Of a stretch of DNA of 64,000 nucleotides, positions 44,075 through 55,215 are shown piece by piece. This DNA is from Cyrtodaria siliqua (taxonomy: Eukaryota > Mollusca > Bivalvia > Adapedonta > Hiatellidae). The notes beneath the pieces were generated by a model. That model saw nothing but the letters and a program-made list of their open reading frames with translations. It had not been told where the DNA came from and did no database searches. The position numbers and the translations under genes were made by a program. Location: contig JAWPHD010000093.1 in the NCBI GenBank assembly GCA_037043455.1, forward strand, positions 372,001 to 436,000, written 5' to 3'. How positions within the stretch are numbered: the first letter of the stretch is position 1; every line of letters begins with the position of its first letter.

Positions 44075-46436
44075 TCATGTTCACACCTACACACTACTTA
44101 AACATATTGCCATGCAGTCAGACAGAAAGTGTACCATCTATACAGTACGTTAGCATACTGACATGTAGACAGAGAAACAGTTTACCACCTACACAGTACG
44201 CCAGCATACTTACATGTAGTCAGAAAGAAAGTGTACCACCTACACAGTATGTCTACTGATAGGTGGTCAGACAGAAAGTGTACACCTACACAGTACGCAA
44301 GCATACTGACATGTAGTCAGAAAGAAAGTGACCACCTACACAGTATTTCTACATACTGATATGCGGTCAGACTGAAAGTGTAACACCTACATAGTACGTC
44401 TGCATACTGACATGTAGTCAGAGAGGAAGTTTACCACCTACACAGTACGCAAGCATACTGACATGTAGTCAGAAAGAAAGTGACCACCTACACAGTATGT
44501 CTACATACTGATTTGTGGTCAGACAGAAAGTGAACCACCTACACAGTACGTTAGCATACTGACATGTAGTCAGAGAATCAGTTTACCACTCACACAGTAC
44601 GCCAGCATACTGACATGTAGTCAGAAGGAAGGTGACCACGTACAGAGTATGTCTACATACTGATATGTGGTCAGACAGAAAGTGTACCATCTACACAGTA
44701 CGCAAGCATACTGACATGTAGTCAGAAAGAAAATGACCACCTACACAGTATATACTGATATGTGGTCAGACAGAAAGTGTACCACCTACACAGTACGTCT
44801 ACATACTGTCATGTTGTCAGAGAAACAGTTTACCACCTACACAGTACGCAAGTATACTGACATGTAGTCAGAAAGAAAGTGACCACCTACACAGTATGTC
44901 TACATACTGATATGTGGTCAGACAGAAAATGTACCACCTACACAGTACGTTAGCATACTGACATGTAGTCAGAGAGACAGTTTTCCACCTACATATTACG
45001 CCAGCATACTGACATGTAGTCAGAAAGAAAGTGACCACCTACACAGTATGTCTACATACTTATTTGTGGTCAGACAGAAAGTGCACCACCTACACAGTAC
45101 GCCAGCATACTGACATGTACCAGAAAGAAAGTGACCACCTACACAGTATGTCTACATACTGATCTGAAGTCAGATAGAAAGTGTACCACCTACACAGTAC
45201 GTCTACATACTGACATGTAGTCAGACAGAAAGTGTACAACCTTCACAGTACGTCGGCTTACTGACATGCAGTCAGACAGATAGTGTACCACGTACACAGT
45301 ACGTCTGCATACTGACATGTAGTCAGACAGAAAACGTACCACCTACAAAGCACGTCTGCATACTGAGATGTAGTTAGACAGAACGTGTACCACCTACACA
45401 GTACGTCTGCATACTGAGATGTAGTCAAACAAAAGGTATCACCTACAAAGTACGTCATTATACTGGCATGTATTCAAACAAAATTTACCACCTAGACAGT
45501 ACGTCAGTATACTGACAAGTAGTCAAACAAAGTTTACTACCTACACAGTACGTCTGCATACTGAGATGTAGTCAAACGAAATGTACCATCTACACGGTAC
45601 GTCTGCATACTGACGAGTAGTCGAACAAAGTTTTTACCACCTACACAGTACGTCAGTATACTGACATGTAGTCAAACAATGTGTACCACCTACACAGTAG
45701 GTTAGCAAACAGAAAATTTATCAACTACACAGTCAGTTAGCATACTGACATGTAGTCAGACAGAAAGTGTACCGCCTACACAGTAGGTTTGCATACTGAC
45801 ATGCAATCATACAGAAAGTGTATCAACTACACAGTACGTTAGCATACTGGCATGTAGCCAGACAGAAAGTGTACCACTAACACAGTAGGTCAGAATACTG
45901 GCATGTAGTCAGACAGAAAGTGTACCACCTACACAGTAGGTCAGCTAACTGACATGCAATCATACAGAAAGTGTACCACCTACACAATACGTCTGCAAAC
46001 TGAAATGTTGTCAAAGGTGTACCACCTACACAGTACGTCTGCATACTGACATGTAGTAAAAAAGTGTACTACCTACACACTACGTCTGCATACTGACATG
46101 TTGTCAGACAAAATGTGTACCGCGTACAAGTTACGTCAGCATACTAACATGTAGTCAGACAGACGGTGCACCACCAACACAGTAAGTAAGCTTAATGACA
46201 TGTAGTCAGGCAGATAGTGTACCACGTACTTATTACGTCAGAATACTGGCATATAATCAGACAGAACGTGTACCACCTACATCGTAAATCTGCATACTGG
46301 TATGTAGTCAGACAGAAAGTGTAACACGTACAAGTTACGTCAGCATACTGACATGTAGTCAGACAGAATGCTACCACGTACAAGTTACGTCAGCATATTG
46401 ACATGTTATCAGGCAGAAAGTGTTACATACACAGTA
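44075..46436. repeat. Satellite array, 51-bp unit with higher-order structure
   Basis: About 46 tandem copies of a 51-base unit (gacatgtagtcagacagaaa, gtgtaccacc, tacacagtacgtctgcatac, t). The spacing was checked at several places (45871, 45922, 45973). As 51 bases is 17 codons, open frames encoding 17-residue repeats arise by chance and are not genes. In the first half, variant units (agagaaacag-type) sit at 44171, 44420, 44572, 44819 and 44971, giving a higher-order period of about 400 bases. The second half is less regular. Confidence 0.9.
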
Positions 46437-46440
46437 AATA

Positions 46441-46556
46441 CTGAAATGGGGATCCATTGGAAGCAACAAACACAAACAAGAGATAAAGGTAGCAGACTCG
46501 GTTTTATTGAGTCTTTTCATGAGAGGTAATGTTAAGTGAAACACCTCTGACGCCTA
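46441..46556 (-). repeat. Dispersed repeat C (copy 4) interrupting the satellite
   Basis: On the minus strand aggtgtttcacttaacatta, cctctcatgaaaagac, gagtctgctacctttatctc and catttcagtatttac match copies 1-2. One further satellite unit lies beyond it at 46562-46612, so the repeat entered the array or marks its edge. Confidence 0.65.
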
Positions 46557-46649
46557 CTGGCACCGCATACTGACATGTAGCCAGACAGAAAGTGTACCAC
46601 CTACACAGTAACATTAGGTATAACAGTCGAACAGAACATGTTCCATTCA

Positions 46650-46800
46650 CAGACCACTGTCAACGGAAAACAAACAACAAGTCAGAATAAATTGAAGCAA
46701 CCATGGAACACAACACACATAAAATGGTTGTAAATAGACGTACCGCCTTACAACAATCAGTGACGAAAAGGCATCTGAAGGTTTAAATCATGGGCTAGGT
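46650..46800 (-). mobile_element. Repeat A, diverged fragment (A13)
   Basis: acgtaccgccttacaacaat, cagtgacgaaaaggc and gtttaaatcatgggctagg match the conserved block with many changes. Confidence 0.4.
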
Positions 46801-46814
46801 AAGTAAGTCAAAAG

Positions 46815-47098
46815 TGGATATAGAACTCTAACAAGAAAAGTAGCATTCAAGGATGACAGTCAACCACAAACACACACTGAACCAAAAAAACAACTTTAAA
46901 GATGAATAAAAGGCAAAACAATACATCATAAGCACAAAAGGGTTGACAATAGGGCTACCGGCTTGGAACGGTCAGTGGCAAAAACAGGCCGCTGGGGTTT
47001 TAAACCAGGTTCTAGGGTGAACCGAACCTCAAACTTACCCTACTTCAACCCAATAAAAAGGGACAGTGTAAATAAAGAAATCCCACCAATTATCTAAC
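46815..47098 (-). mobile_element. Repeat A copy A14
   Basis: A UTR copy with aagtagcattcaaggatgac, accggcttggaacggtcag and gggacagtgtaaataaag. Confidence 0.7.
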
Positions 47099-47225
47099 GA
47101 TGATGAAATTGCATTACACTTTCTATTGATATATAACTTTTAAAAATCGGTAATACATTATTCAAATTATTAATTAAAATGTAACCCCACTGCTCGTTTT
47201 TTGAAGAGCCGATACGCATTAAACG

Positions 47226-47335
47226 CTTTTCAGCCCTTTTGTGTTTGTGATGTCTTATTTGCCTTTTATTCATCTTTAACGTTTTGTTTTGTTTCTGTGT
47301 GTGTTTGTGGTTGACTGTTGTCCTTGAATGCTATT
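47226..47335 (+). mobile_element. Repeat A fragment A15 (plus orientation)
   Basis: cccttttgtgtttgtgatgt, ggttgactgttgtccttgaa, tgcta. It faces A14 across 130 bases, forming an inverted pair. Confidence 0.6.
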
Positions 47336-47344
47336 TGTTACTTT

Positions 47345-48110
47345 ATAAATGTTTGCCAATCAAATCTGGCTGCTTCTTTAACTTTTAAAAATATTTAACT
47401 GCTTTGTAAGTTTGGTTACGATCAATTTGAGGGCTAGCGACACACAATTATGAACGTTTGCCATCACAAGGGCATAAACCTCACCTATCAGCAGTCGAAT
47501 GTAGCTGCTTCAAAAACTTTTCCGATATCTTATAAATATTAAACTATTGTGTAAGTTTGATTAAGATCGATTATAACATGTCTGCATACATGATGCTTTT
47601 TTTGCCATTTCAAGGGCAAATACGTCAGCTATTATCAATTGAATGTACCTGGTTCAAACGCTCTTTGGGGATCTCATGGATATATAACTATTATGTAAGT
47701 TCGGTTAAGATCAGATGAAAAATAGGCGGCCAGAGTGCTCACAAGAACGAGTTACCGGATGGCTGGTTCAGAACCTCGTCAAAAATCTTATGATATCTGT
47801 TTTGTTAAGATCAGATTAAAGATGGAGGGTCTAGATTACAAACAAGGCACGATTGTGCATTTTTGCCTATTCAATGGCTGATATCTCAGCAATAAGCAAT
47901 CCAGTTTCACCGGTTAAAGAATTGGTTAGAAATATGATGGACATATACATGTAACTACTATGTTAGCCTATTTAAGACCGCATACAATATGGAGGAGCAA
48001 GGGTGCCCACAAATCAAAAAATTGTTTTATCTATTCAAGAGCAGATAACTCAGTTAATTGCAATCGAATTTGCTGGTTCAAGAACTCGTCCGAAATCTTA
48101 TAGAAACAAT
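47345..48110 (+). repeat. Degenerate tandem array, ~142-base period
   Basis: gtaagtttggtta.gatc phrases recur at 47411, 47552 and 47695, with related phrases later. Each unit has a caagggca...tcag box and a ggttcaa box. It is related in layout to the 160-base array that follows but much more decayed. Confidence 0.55.
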
Positions 48111-49470
48111 AGGCCCAAGAGGGCCTGTGGGCGCTCAACTGGCTAACATGGCTCTTATAACATCAATGAAGCGAGTGATTGCAATTTACTTATTTTTTTG
48201 GAAAGATTTGGGGAAAATACAGCATTTTTAACTAAATCAAGTGCCATAACTAAAGAATCTGGTAAAGTTTGGTAAAGATCAGATGAAAAATGAAGGCCCT
48301 ACCATATTAACGAGGCAAAATATAGCATTTTTAACTAAACCAGAGGCATAACTCCTCTGTTACTGGTCCAATCTGGCTGGTTTTCGAACTTGGTCAATAG
48401 AGATAAAAAAAAAAATGTAAAAAGTAAAATAATCAACAAAAAAAATTCAAAAAAAATTCTAACAAAAAATAAAAAAAAAAAAAAAATAAAATACAATAAA
48501 AAACAAAAAAACATAAAATAAAAAAAACAAACAAAAACAAAACAAAAACAATAAACACAATTAAAAAAAAAAAAAAAAGTAAGCAAATAAATCAATTAAA
48601 CAAAAAAAAGGAAAACAAAAACATAAAATCTGGTTAAGTTTGGTAAGATCAGTAAGATCAGATACAAAATGAAGGACCTACCGTACTAACGAGGCAAATT
48701 ATAGCATTTTTAACGAAATCAAGGGCCATAACTCCGCTGTTACTGATCCGATCTGGCTGGTTTCAAACTTGTTCGGGCTTTCATTGACATTAACAATCTG
48801 ATCAAATTCGATAAATTTCGGAAGAACAATAAAGCCCCTATCGTCTTAACGAAACAAAATATAGCGTTTTTATCTAAATCCAGGGCCATTACTCCGCTGT
48901 TACTGGTCCGATATGGCTGTTTTTCAAACTTGTTCGAGCTGTCATTGTTATTAACAATCTGGTAAATTTTGGTAAAGATAGGATGACAAATGAAGGCCCT
49001 ATCGTCTTAACCAGGCAAAATATAGCAACATAGCATTTTAAAGTAAATCAAGGGCCATAACTCCGCTGTTAGTCGTTCGATCTGGCTGGTTTACGAACTT
49101 GTCCGAGCTGTCATTGATATTAACAATCTGGTAAAGTTTGGTAAAGATCAGATGAAAAATGAAGGCCCTATCGTCTTAACGAGGCAAAATATAGCATTTT
49201 TAACTAAATCAAGGGCCATAACTCCGCTGTTACTGGTCCGATCTGGCTGGTGTTCGAACTTGTCCGAGCTTTCATTGATATTAACAATCTATTTAAGTTA
49301 AGTAAAGATCGGATGAAAAATGAAGGCCCTATCGTTTTAACTAGGTAAAAGTTAACGGACAGACGACGGTCGGACGACGGACGACGGACGGACTGACGAC
49401 GGACGCCGGACGACGGACACCACACCATCCCATAAGCTCTGCTGGCCCTTGGCCAGTAGAGGCCAGTAGA
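48111..49470 (+). mobile_element. Modular satellite-bearing element (160-base units, defined start and tail)
   Basis: It starts with ggcccaagagggcctgtggg, cgctcaactggc and carries units of 160-167 bases (boxes ataactccgctgttactggt, ccgatctggctgg, gagctttcattgatatta, ggtaaagtttggtaaagatc, atgaaggccctatcgtctta). It ends with repeated acggacgac words and cccataagctctgctggc, ccttggccagtagag. The start and end contain complementary ggcc.. words. I recall this layout as widespread in mollusc genomes. No protein is encoded. It is interrupted by an A-rich stretch at 48400-48620. Confidence 0.7.
48400..48620. repeat. A-rich low-complexity insertion
   Basis: About 220 bases of A with scattered C/T, inside the first unit of the 160-base array. 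The Phe-rich frame on the minus strand is an artefact. Confidence 0.85.
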
Positions 49471-49735
49471 GATAATAAAACGACTGAAAAATAGAGGGTC
49501 TAGACAACTAACACGGCAAATATATGCATTTGTGCCAATTCAAGGGCAGATTACTCAATTGTTAGTTCGAGATGTAATAAATATATAACTACTGTGTAAA
49601 TTTGGCTAAGATCGGATGACAATTGGAAAAACTAGAGTGCCCGCAAGAAGTTAACGGACGACGGACGCCCGGATGGATGCACGGAAGACAAACAATGCGT
49701 CATCACATAAACTTACATGGCCTTCGGCCAGTAGA
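49471..49735 (+). repeat. Second copy of the element tail
   Basis: A degenerate unit followed by agttaacggacgacggacg, cccggatgg, catggccttcggccagtaga. It repeats the end of the preceding element with a different spacer. Confidence 0.6.
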
Positions 49736-50863
49736 GTTTGAATCTATTATAATCTTAGAATATTATTTTATTTTACACTAAATATACATATTACCGCTAG
49801 TAAGTAAATCTACATTAATAAGTGTTTGAAAATCATGTAGAAATCAAGCTATGTAGCACTACGGGATCGTATGACATGCTTGGTACATTTAATAACAAGG
49901 TCCGGACTTCGCGTTGTGATTTCCATAATTTATTGGTACATATAAAACAGTCCGAGCAATTACACAGTCATAATAGGCTATGAACATCCTGTTCTATATA
50001 CACATATCCGTTTCGAATAGTGGTTTTCAGTACTTCCATTTTTTTACCACTTAAATAGTCCCTATTATTAAATGTCTTAGGCTCACAAAGTATAATAGTA
50101 TTTAGAAACGTTCAAATGTCCAAATCCTCAAATTATTATGTAACGCTGAACAACTGCCCTCCAATACTGGCTTCCATAGTATAGTTTAACTTATCCCACA
50201 CCCTGTATTAGACTGCAGGGATCCATCTTGTAGATACAAGACCGACTGACTATTGAAACTGACTCTTCACTCCTGAACAACCGACTCTCTACCCTCCTAG
50301 ACTTTCCGTGCCCTCAGTATTATATAAGAAGATTCCCCAGACTACCTTTCGGCAGTTAGTCATGTCCCACATATGGACATCGACCTGTGTAGCTACAGGT
50401 TAACGTCACGGTGGTTGCATCATTGTATGCATACATTACCCACAATACATTTCAGCGAATTGTCTCCCCTAATAGTTCATAGTTTTCCAGAAACTTCCAG
50501 AGAAACTAAGTTTAGAGCAAGTAAACAATAACAGGTGTTCAGATGATTACCCACAGAGTAACTGACAGTTTTAGGAAACTCCCATGAATAGTTCTAGAGG
50601 GATTAACAGGGGTGTACTTTAACTCTAATTGTTTTACATTTAGGTACCGTTAATAGTTTAAGTACAATGGCGAGGCTGTAGTGTTTTAATCGTACACATT
50701 AATTAATTGTGTAATAGGCATTACTATTACTTGAAGTTAAAGCAATAACACGCACATTAACAAAGTCTACTTCACAGTATTAGAACAAAGAAATATCATA
50801 AAACCACAATTAGGGACGTGGATTGCACTTTTAATAATGCTGTACCTTATTTGTTTGCATGTA
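49736..50863. other. Spacer, no gene seen
   Basis: The stretch 50150-50430 is less AT-rich, but no exon was recognised. Confidence 0.4.
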
Positions 50864-51190
50864 AACCACCGTGAGCAGGCCTAGTGGTAGCGCACCACCT
50901 GTAATGCAGTAGGTCGTGGGGTAAATCCTCAACCTGATCAAACCAAAGACTTCATACAAATGGTATTAGTAGCTTACTTGCTTGACGTTCAACATACAGG
51001 GGTTGTCCAAGACTGGTCGGCCCGGTGTCAGTATAATATGACTGGGTGCGGTATCATGCCATTTGTCTACTGTGTGGTATTCCAGTGTGTCATCATTATA
51101 CCGTTGATCATAGACCTTTCAGCCACAAGAAGACACTTTCGAAATATGCCTGAACTCTTTTTGAAAGCGACGTAAAACAACGTTTGAACC
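50864..51190 (+). mobile_element. tRNA-derived SINE, Meta/RUDI-like
   Basis: The head gagcaggcctagtggtagcg, then caccacctgtaatgcagtag and gtcgtggggtaaatcctc, has tRNA A-box and (mutated) B-box words. It is followed by accaaagactt and the core caagactggtcggcccggtg, tcagtataatatgactgggt and gcggtatcatgcca. It ends ttgaaagcgacgtaaaacaa. From memory these match the Meta-core SINEs of bivalves, including RUDI; this was not checked. It is not a tRNA gene. Confidence 0.8.
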
Positions 51191-51305
51191 GCACCAACTA
51201 AAAACAGTACAGCCACTGGCTAAGGCTGGGTATATATCTAGAGACCAACAGCATCATGTCTAGATAAGCATTATCTAGTTTCCTTGTCATTTGTAATAAT
51301 CAAAG

Positions 51306-51948
51306 TAGTGTGCATTTCAGGGTGCCTCGACGTCGAATATGAATCGAGATTTTTTAATTACTTTCTATATATTTCCATACCTGATATGCTTGAATAGAAT
51401 GAAAACGGACGCTCCCGAATCTGTTTGCAATCTTCGAGTAGCCATACTCTAAGCTTCGCAAAGCCAATTCATTTTGACCCCCTCTGTTTACATGTTATTT
51501 TATTGACAGCCGACAACCAAAATGGCGACAGCGGAACATTCCATTTTTCTAGGTCAGGGTGACTTAAAAAATTAGTTGAACAATAATGGTGTAAATAATA
51601 AAATAAAAGTTTTTCATTCCAAAATAAAAGATAAGTATGATCGATTGCTGGATAACCTACGTTTTATTTAGTACATCCGAACTCTAGAAACAGACATGCG
51701 CAGACGACACTTTCTAAAAAGTAATGCAGCCATGTTGTTTTAATTTTTACAGTGTAAACAAGGGCCTCAGAATGAATTTTAGGCTTTGTGAAGCATAACG
51801 GATGGCTATGGCAGGATTGTAAACAGATCCAGGAGCGTCTATTATTTTCATTCTATCTAATCATATCAGGTACGAAAACATATAGGAAGTAATAAACAAA
51901 AATCTCGATTCATATCCGACCTCCAGGCAGCTTGAAATGCACAGTAGG
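51306..51948. mobile_element. Large foldback element with ~225-base arms
   Basis: The left arm 51306-51535 and right arm 51725-51948 are inverted copies with moderate divergence. Paired words are gtgtgcatttcag / cttgaaatgcacag, tatgaatcgagattttt / aaaaatctcgattcatat, gtttgcaatc / gattgtaaac and caaagccaattcatt / aatgaattttaggctttg. The spacer is about 190 bases. No open frame. Confidence 0.75.
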
Positions 51949-52207
51949 TGTATGAATATAATAATGTCACACAGTACGAAGCTTAGTAGGTTACTAAGTT
52001 GATTGCAAGAAACTCCCTTTACTCGTGTCTGTCAGATGCGGACGTAAATGGGGCGGTCCCGTGTTTCTATCCTGCATATTTTGTTTGAATATAATAGCAA
52101 TAAAAAATCGATAACCTTGGAAACTGCAATCATTAAACGTATGGCTGCATAAATGAAAAAAACCGACCATTAAGCATGCCCTCGATATTGAATACATTAA
52201 AGAGGGA

Positions 52208-52300
52208 GATTACCTAGATGACTCAGTTCTGTAACCCAGTCGAGCATTCAGTCATACAAATGAACATAAAAAGTATATTCAAATAAATAAGAGTGTTAGA
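52208..52300 (+). promoter_or_regulatory. Shared upstream block of P2
   Basis: gattacctagatgac, aacccagtcgagcattcag resembles the block before P1, at a similar distance from the ATG. TATA-like words (aaaaagtatattc, aataaataag) lie at 52267-52290. Confidence 0.4.
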
Positions 52301-52339
52301 TCGAAGTTAACGCTGGTCCTAATCAGTTTCTTCGTCACA

Positions 52340-52397
52340 ATGGAGAAATTATTGTTCCTCATTGGAGTTATAACTTGCGCTTTTGTCATTAGCCAAG
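52340..52397 (+). CDS. P2 exon 1: signal peptide
   Basis: ATG in the context cgtcacaATGG, 19 codons plus one base: MEK, hydrophobic core LLFLIGVITCAFVI, then SQ and the donor CAA-G|GTAAAC, phase 1. It aligns without gaps to P1 exon 1 (shared FLIG, TCA, Q). The next exon is at 55986, 3.6 kb away. Confidence 0.7.
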
Positions 52398-52717
52398 GTA
52401 AACATTTTCTTATTTCGAAATATAAATTATGTGATATATCAGCTGTCTAGCCTTTAATTTGTATTTGTTTTGTAATAAATGAGCGAAGGAGCAATTATCT
52501 TACGTTTTTAGTATATATTTGTTATTGATATTGATATATTTATTATTTAGGTATTCATGTTGAAGTACATTTTAGATATGGTCAACAGGTCAACGGAAAA
52601 TACTTTTGTTATTTTCTGTGCAATGCAGTTGATACCACTCATATAAGGAAAATTTCTTTAATTGTTTGAGAGAAGTTTAACACATGTTCATACATACGCA
52701 CGTACATTTTCGTTACA

Positions 52718-53010
52718 TCTACTTATAAAGTTACTTATATAGTTACTTATATAGTTACTTATAGACTTACTTATAGAGTTACTTATATAGTTACTTATAT
52801 AGTTACTTATAGAGTTACTTATAGAGTTACTTATATAGTTACTTATAGAGTTACTTATAGACTTACTTATATAGTTACTTATATAGTTACTTATAGAGTT
52901 ACTTATAGAGTTACTTATATAGTTACTTATAGAGTTACCTATAGAGTTACTTATATAGTTACTTATATAGTTACTTATAGAGTTACTTATAGAGTTACTT
53001 ATAGAGACTA
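52718..53010 (+). repeat. 12-base minisatellite in P2 intron 1
   Basis: About 24 copies of gttacttatata / gttacttatagag-type 12-mers. On the minus strand they read as a Ser-Ile-Ser-Asn-type repeat protein by chance, since 12 is a multiple of 3. Confidence 0.9.
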
Positions 53011-53654
53011 GAAAGCAACAATTACCCGAAACAGCTTGTGTAAACATGTATTAAAAAAACATGTTCACAGTTGTAAAATCTAAAGCATAGTCGTCGGGTT
53101 CAGCGCAAACATCCGCAAACATCAATACTTCCTTGTCATATCCACATCCTAGGAAATCACTGCTCAAATATGAACAGGTAACAAGAAGCAATAAGTCTTT
53201 AGAATGCGAAACAATTTCATTAAGCATTTTGAAAAATGTATTTTTTAACGCGAAAGAGGAATGCAAGTATAGCCGTTTTGTAAATTGTGCCATTATGATA
53301 CATATAATAACATGTATGTGTCCATCTATTAAATTATTAAACTCATTGTCAAAATGATACAATAATCGGCAAGTCGTTGAATCGTATACACACCATCTAG
53401 TAAATTTAATAATAGCATGTAAAATAATACATATAATATATCGATGTGAAAGACATATTTGATTTGAACTTACATACCTTTTTTATTATACTGTGAGGGT
53501 CTTCATGCTTTGTCTGGAACAAACATATACTACTATTTTGAAATAATTGTTTCGGCCAATTTTGTACCACGAACACTTTTAAAATGTTAACTGGTCATAT
53601 TTCGGTATTTCTACATATAGCAAAACGTATATTTTGATATAAAAAATATATGTT

Positions 53655-53860
53655 TTGCTATCGGTGGTACATTTTCAAATGTTTATGTTTTCTTACTTAA
53701 ATTTCGATTCGTTGGTTCCACTACTCCGGTCGATAAAGGGTCTGGGTATTGTTTAACCACCAATAGGATATGTTGTTTGCTTTTTAATTTAGTATTTTGA
53801 CTGTTACTTGTGATGAGCAGGCTTCATAACCGCTGCTCCCAACTAAATTCTTTGCATTTC
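53655..53860 (+). repeat. Intron block shared by P1 and P2 (P2 copy)
   Basis: gctatcggtggtacattttc, tttcttacttaaatttcg, ttccactactccggtc, gggtattgtttaaccacc and gcaggcttcataaccgctgc follow the order of the P1 intron block, with one insertion of about 25 bases. Confidence 0.7.
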
Positions 53861-54469
53861 GTTTAGGCATAGAATTATGTTAGATACTGGGACCCTACGC
53901 CGATGGACATGGAATAATGGCAGTTAAATAGCATGTCCACCGCCATATGCATGCCATCTTCGAGATGGTTAAAATTCTGTACTATTGATTTTATGAATAT
54001 TGAGTTCTGCACGTTTAAATAATGTTTTACATATAGTATTGGTGTGTCGTCCGATGTTAGACATTTATAAAATCGGCCACAGTTACTAACATATCCAGTT
54101 AACGTTTAATGTTTGTCTAAACTCTCGTATTGTTGTGCTCTTAACGGTTTATTCTTTTGTTGCACTGAATACTCAATGAATACATTATATTTTTATCGCC
54201 TGACTATTACTCGCCAATGTTTATGTCGTTTACTGCAGTAGTGAGTAAAATACCATTTTATATTTTAAGGCAAAATAGTTAATTGAACTTTATTTAACAC
54301 AAATTACATAAATGGTTTATTTTTGATATACAAATATATGCGTGAACGATAACGTTAACATTTTGATCACTCTCATGAACAACAAGTCTTTTTCTAGTGT
54401 TTATTTAACTGTTAGTTACAAATGGTAAATATCTTAAAATTTAACACCACGAGTGATTCATCCGTCAAC

Positions 54470-55215
54470 AGAAAACTAGAGATGATTTCATTGACCTTTA
54501 CACTTCTGGAGGTAAAAGAGTAACGCCGATATTGGCTTCATCAAGTGTCATGGCGTACACAAAAGCCAAACGTAAGATGGCGTCGCTCTTGAAAAACGTG
54601 AACAACCTATCTGTGTTTGTCCCACCAGGCAATATGTTCTTTTCCCAAACGTTACGTATGATACTCACCCATCACATGAACAGCTGACAAAGAGAATGGA
54701 CTCTTTAGAAACTGACTTAGAGAGTTAGATATACTCTCGGATTGCTGAAACATTTAGAGATTCAGGTGTTGAAAAATAAAATTGCCGCCCTAAAAAAAAC
54801 TATCCGCCAACTCGCCCGTGTCTAACAGTTCAGCTGAATAAGCTTGTTGCAATCAATGGCATAACTTGTAACAACCATAAATCTACCCAAACCACACATA
54901 ACAAAGAAGTTTAATTTGAGACGATAAAAGTTACCAACGTGTAGCGGACATTTTCTAATGGCAAGATATCAGTACCGTAACCATTGACTCATTCACAATG
55001 AAGCAAAAGATAATAAAACCAAAATAGAGCTTAAAAACAGAAACCAGTATAAGCGTGTGCATATAGAAAATGATACTCCCGTGATACTCGCAATACTGAT
55101 TGGATTGTACTAGCAATACTCAAAGAAATAGACAAAGACAAACCATATCGTGTATCTGACGGTAACGTGTTTCCTGTCCGAACAAATGGTAACGATGGTA
55201 AATAGGACAATGAAT
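54470..55215 (+). pseudogene. Decayed LINE ORF1 (coiled coil plus RRM-like region)
   Basis: In successive frames broken by stops: RDDFIDLYTSGGKRVTPI and AKRKMASLLKNVNNLSVF, then a leucine-heptad stretch (LLKHLEIQVLKNKIAALK), then KNRNQYKRVHIEND and, after a frameshift, DTRNTDWIVLAILKEIDKDK. From memory the last pair resembles the nucleic-acid-binding segment of LINE ORF1 proteins. It lies within P2 intron 1 and has no intact frame. Confidence 0.4.

Noticed and set aside
44077..44259. Repeat-rich open frames inside the satellite (also 45258-45458 and 46192-46383)
   Set aside because: The 51-base unit equals 17 codons, so open frames follow automatically.
44075..46436. CRISPR-like regular spacing of repeats
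   Set aside because: The units are contiguous 51-base tandem copies with no unique spacers, and the window is eukaryotic.
48335..48595. Phe-rich membrane protein on the minus strand
   Set aside because: It is encoded by the A-rich low-complexity stretch.
50868..50940. tRNA gene
   Set aside because: The A-box is good but the B-box is mutated (ggggtaaatcc) and a SINE core follows. It is a SINE head.
52688..53047. Ser-Ile-Asn repeat protein on the minus strand
   Set aside because: It is an artefact of a 12-base minisatellite, whose length is a multiple of three.
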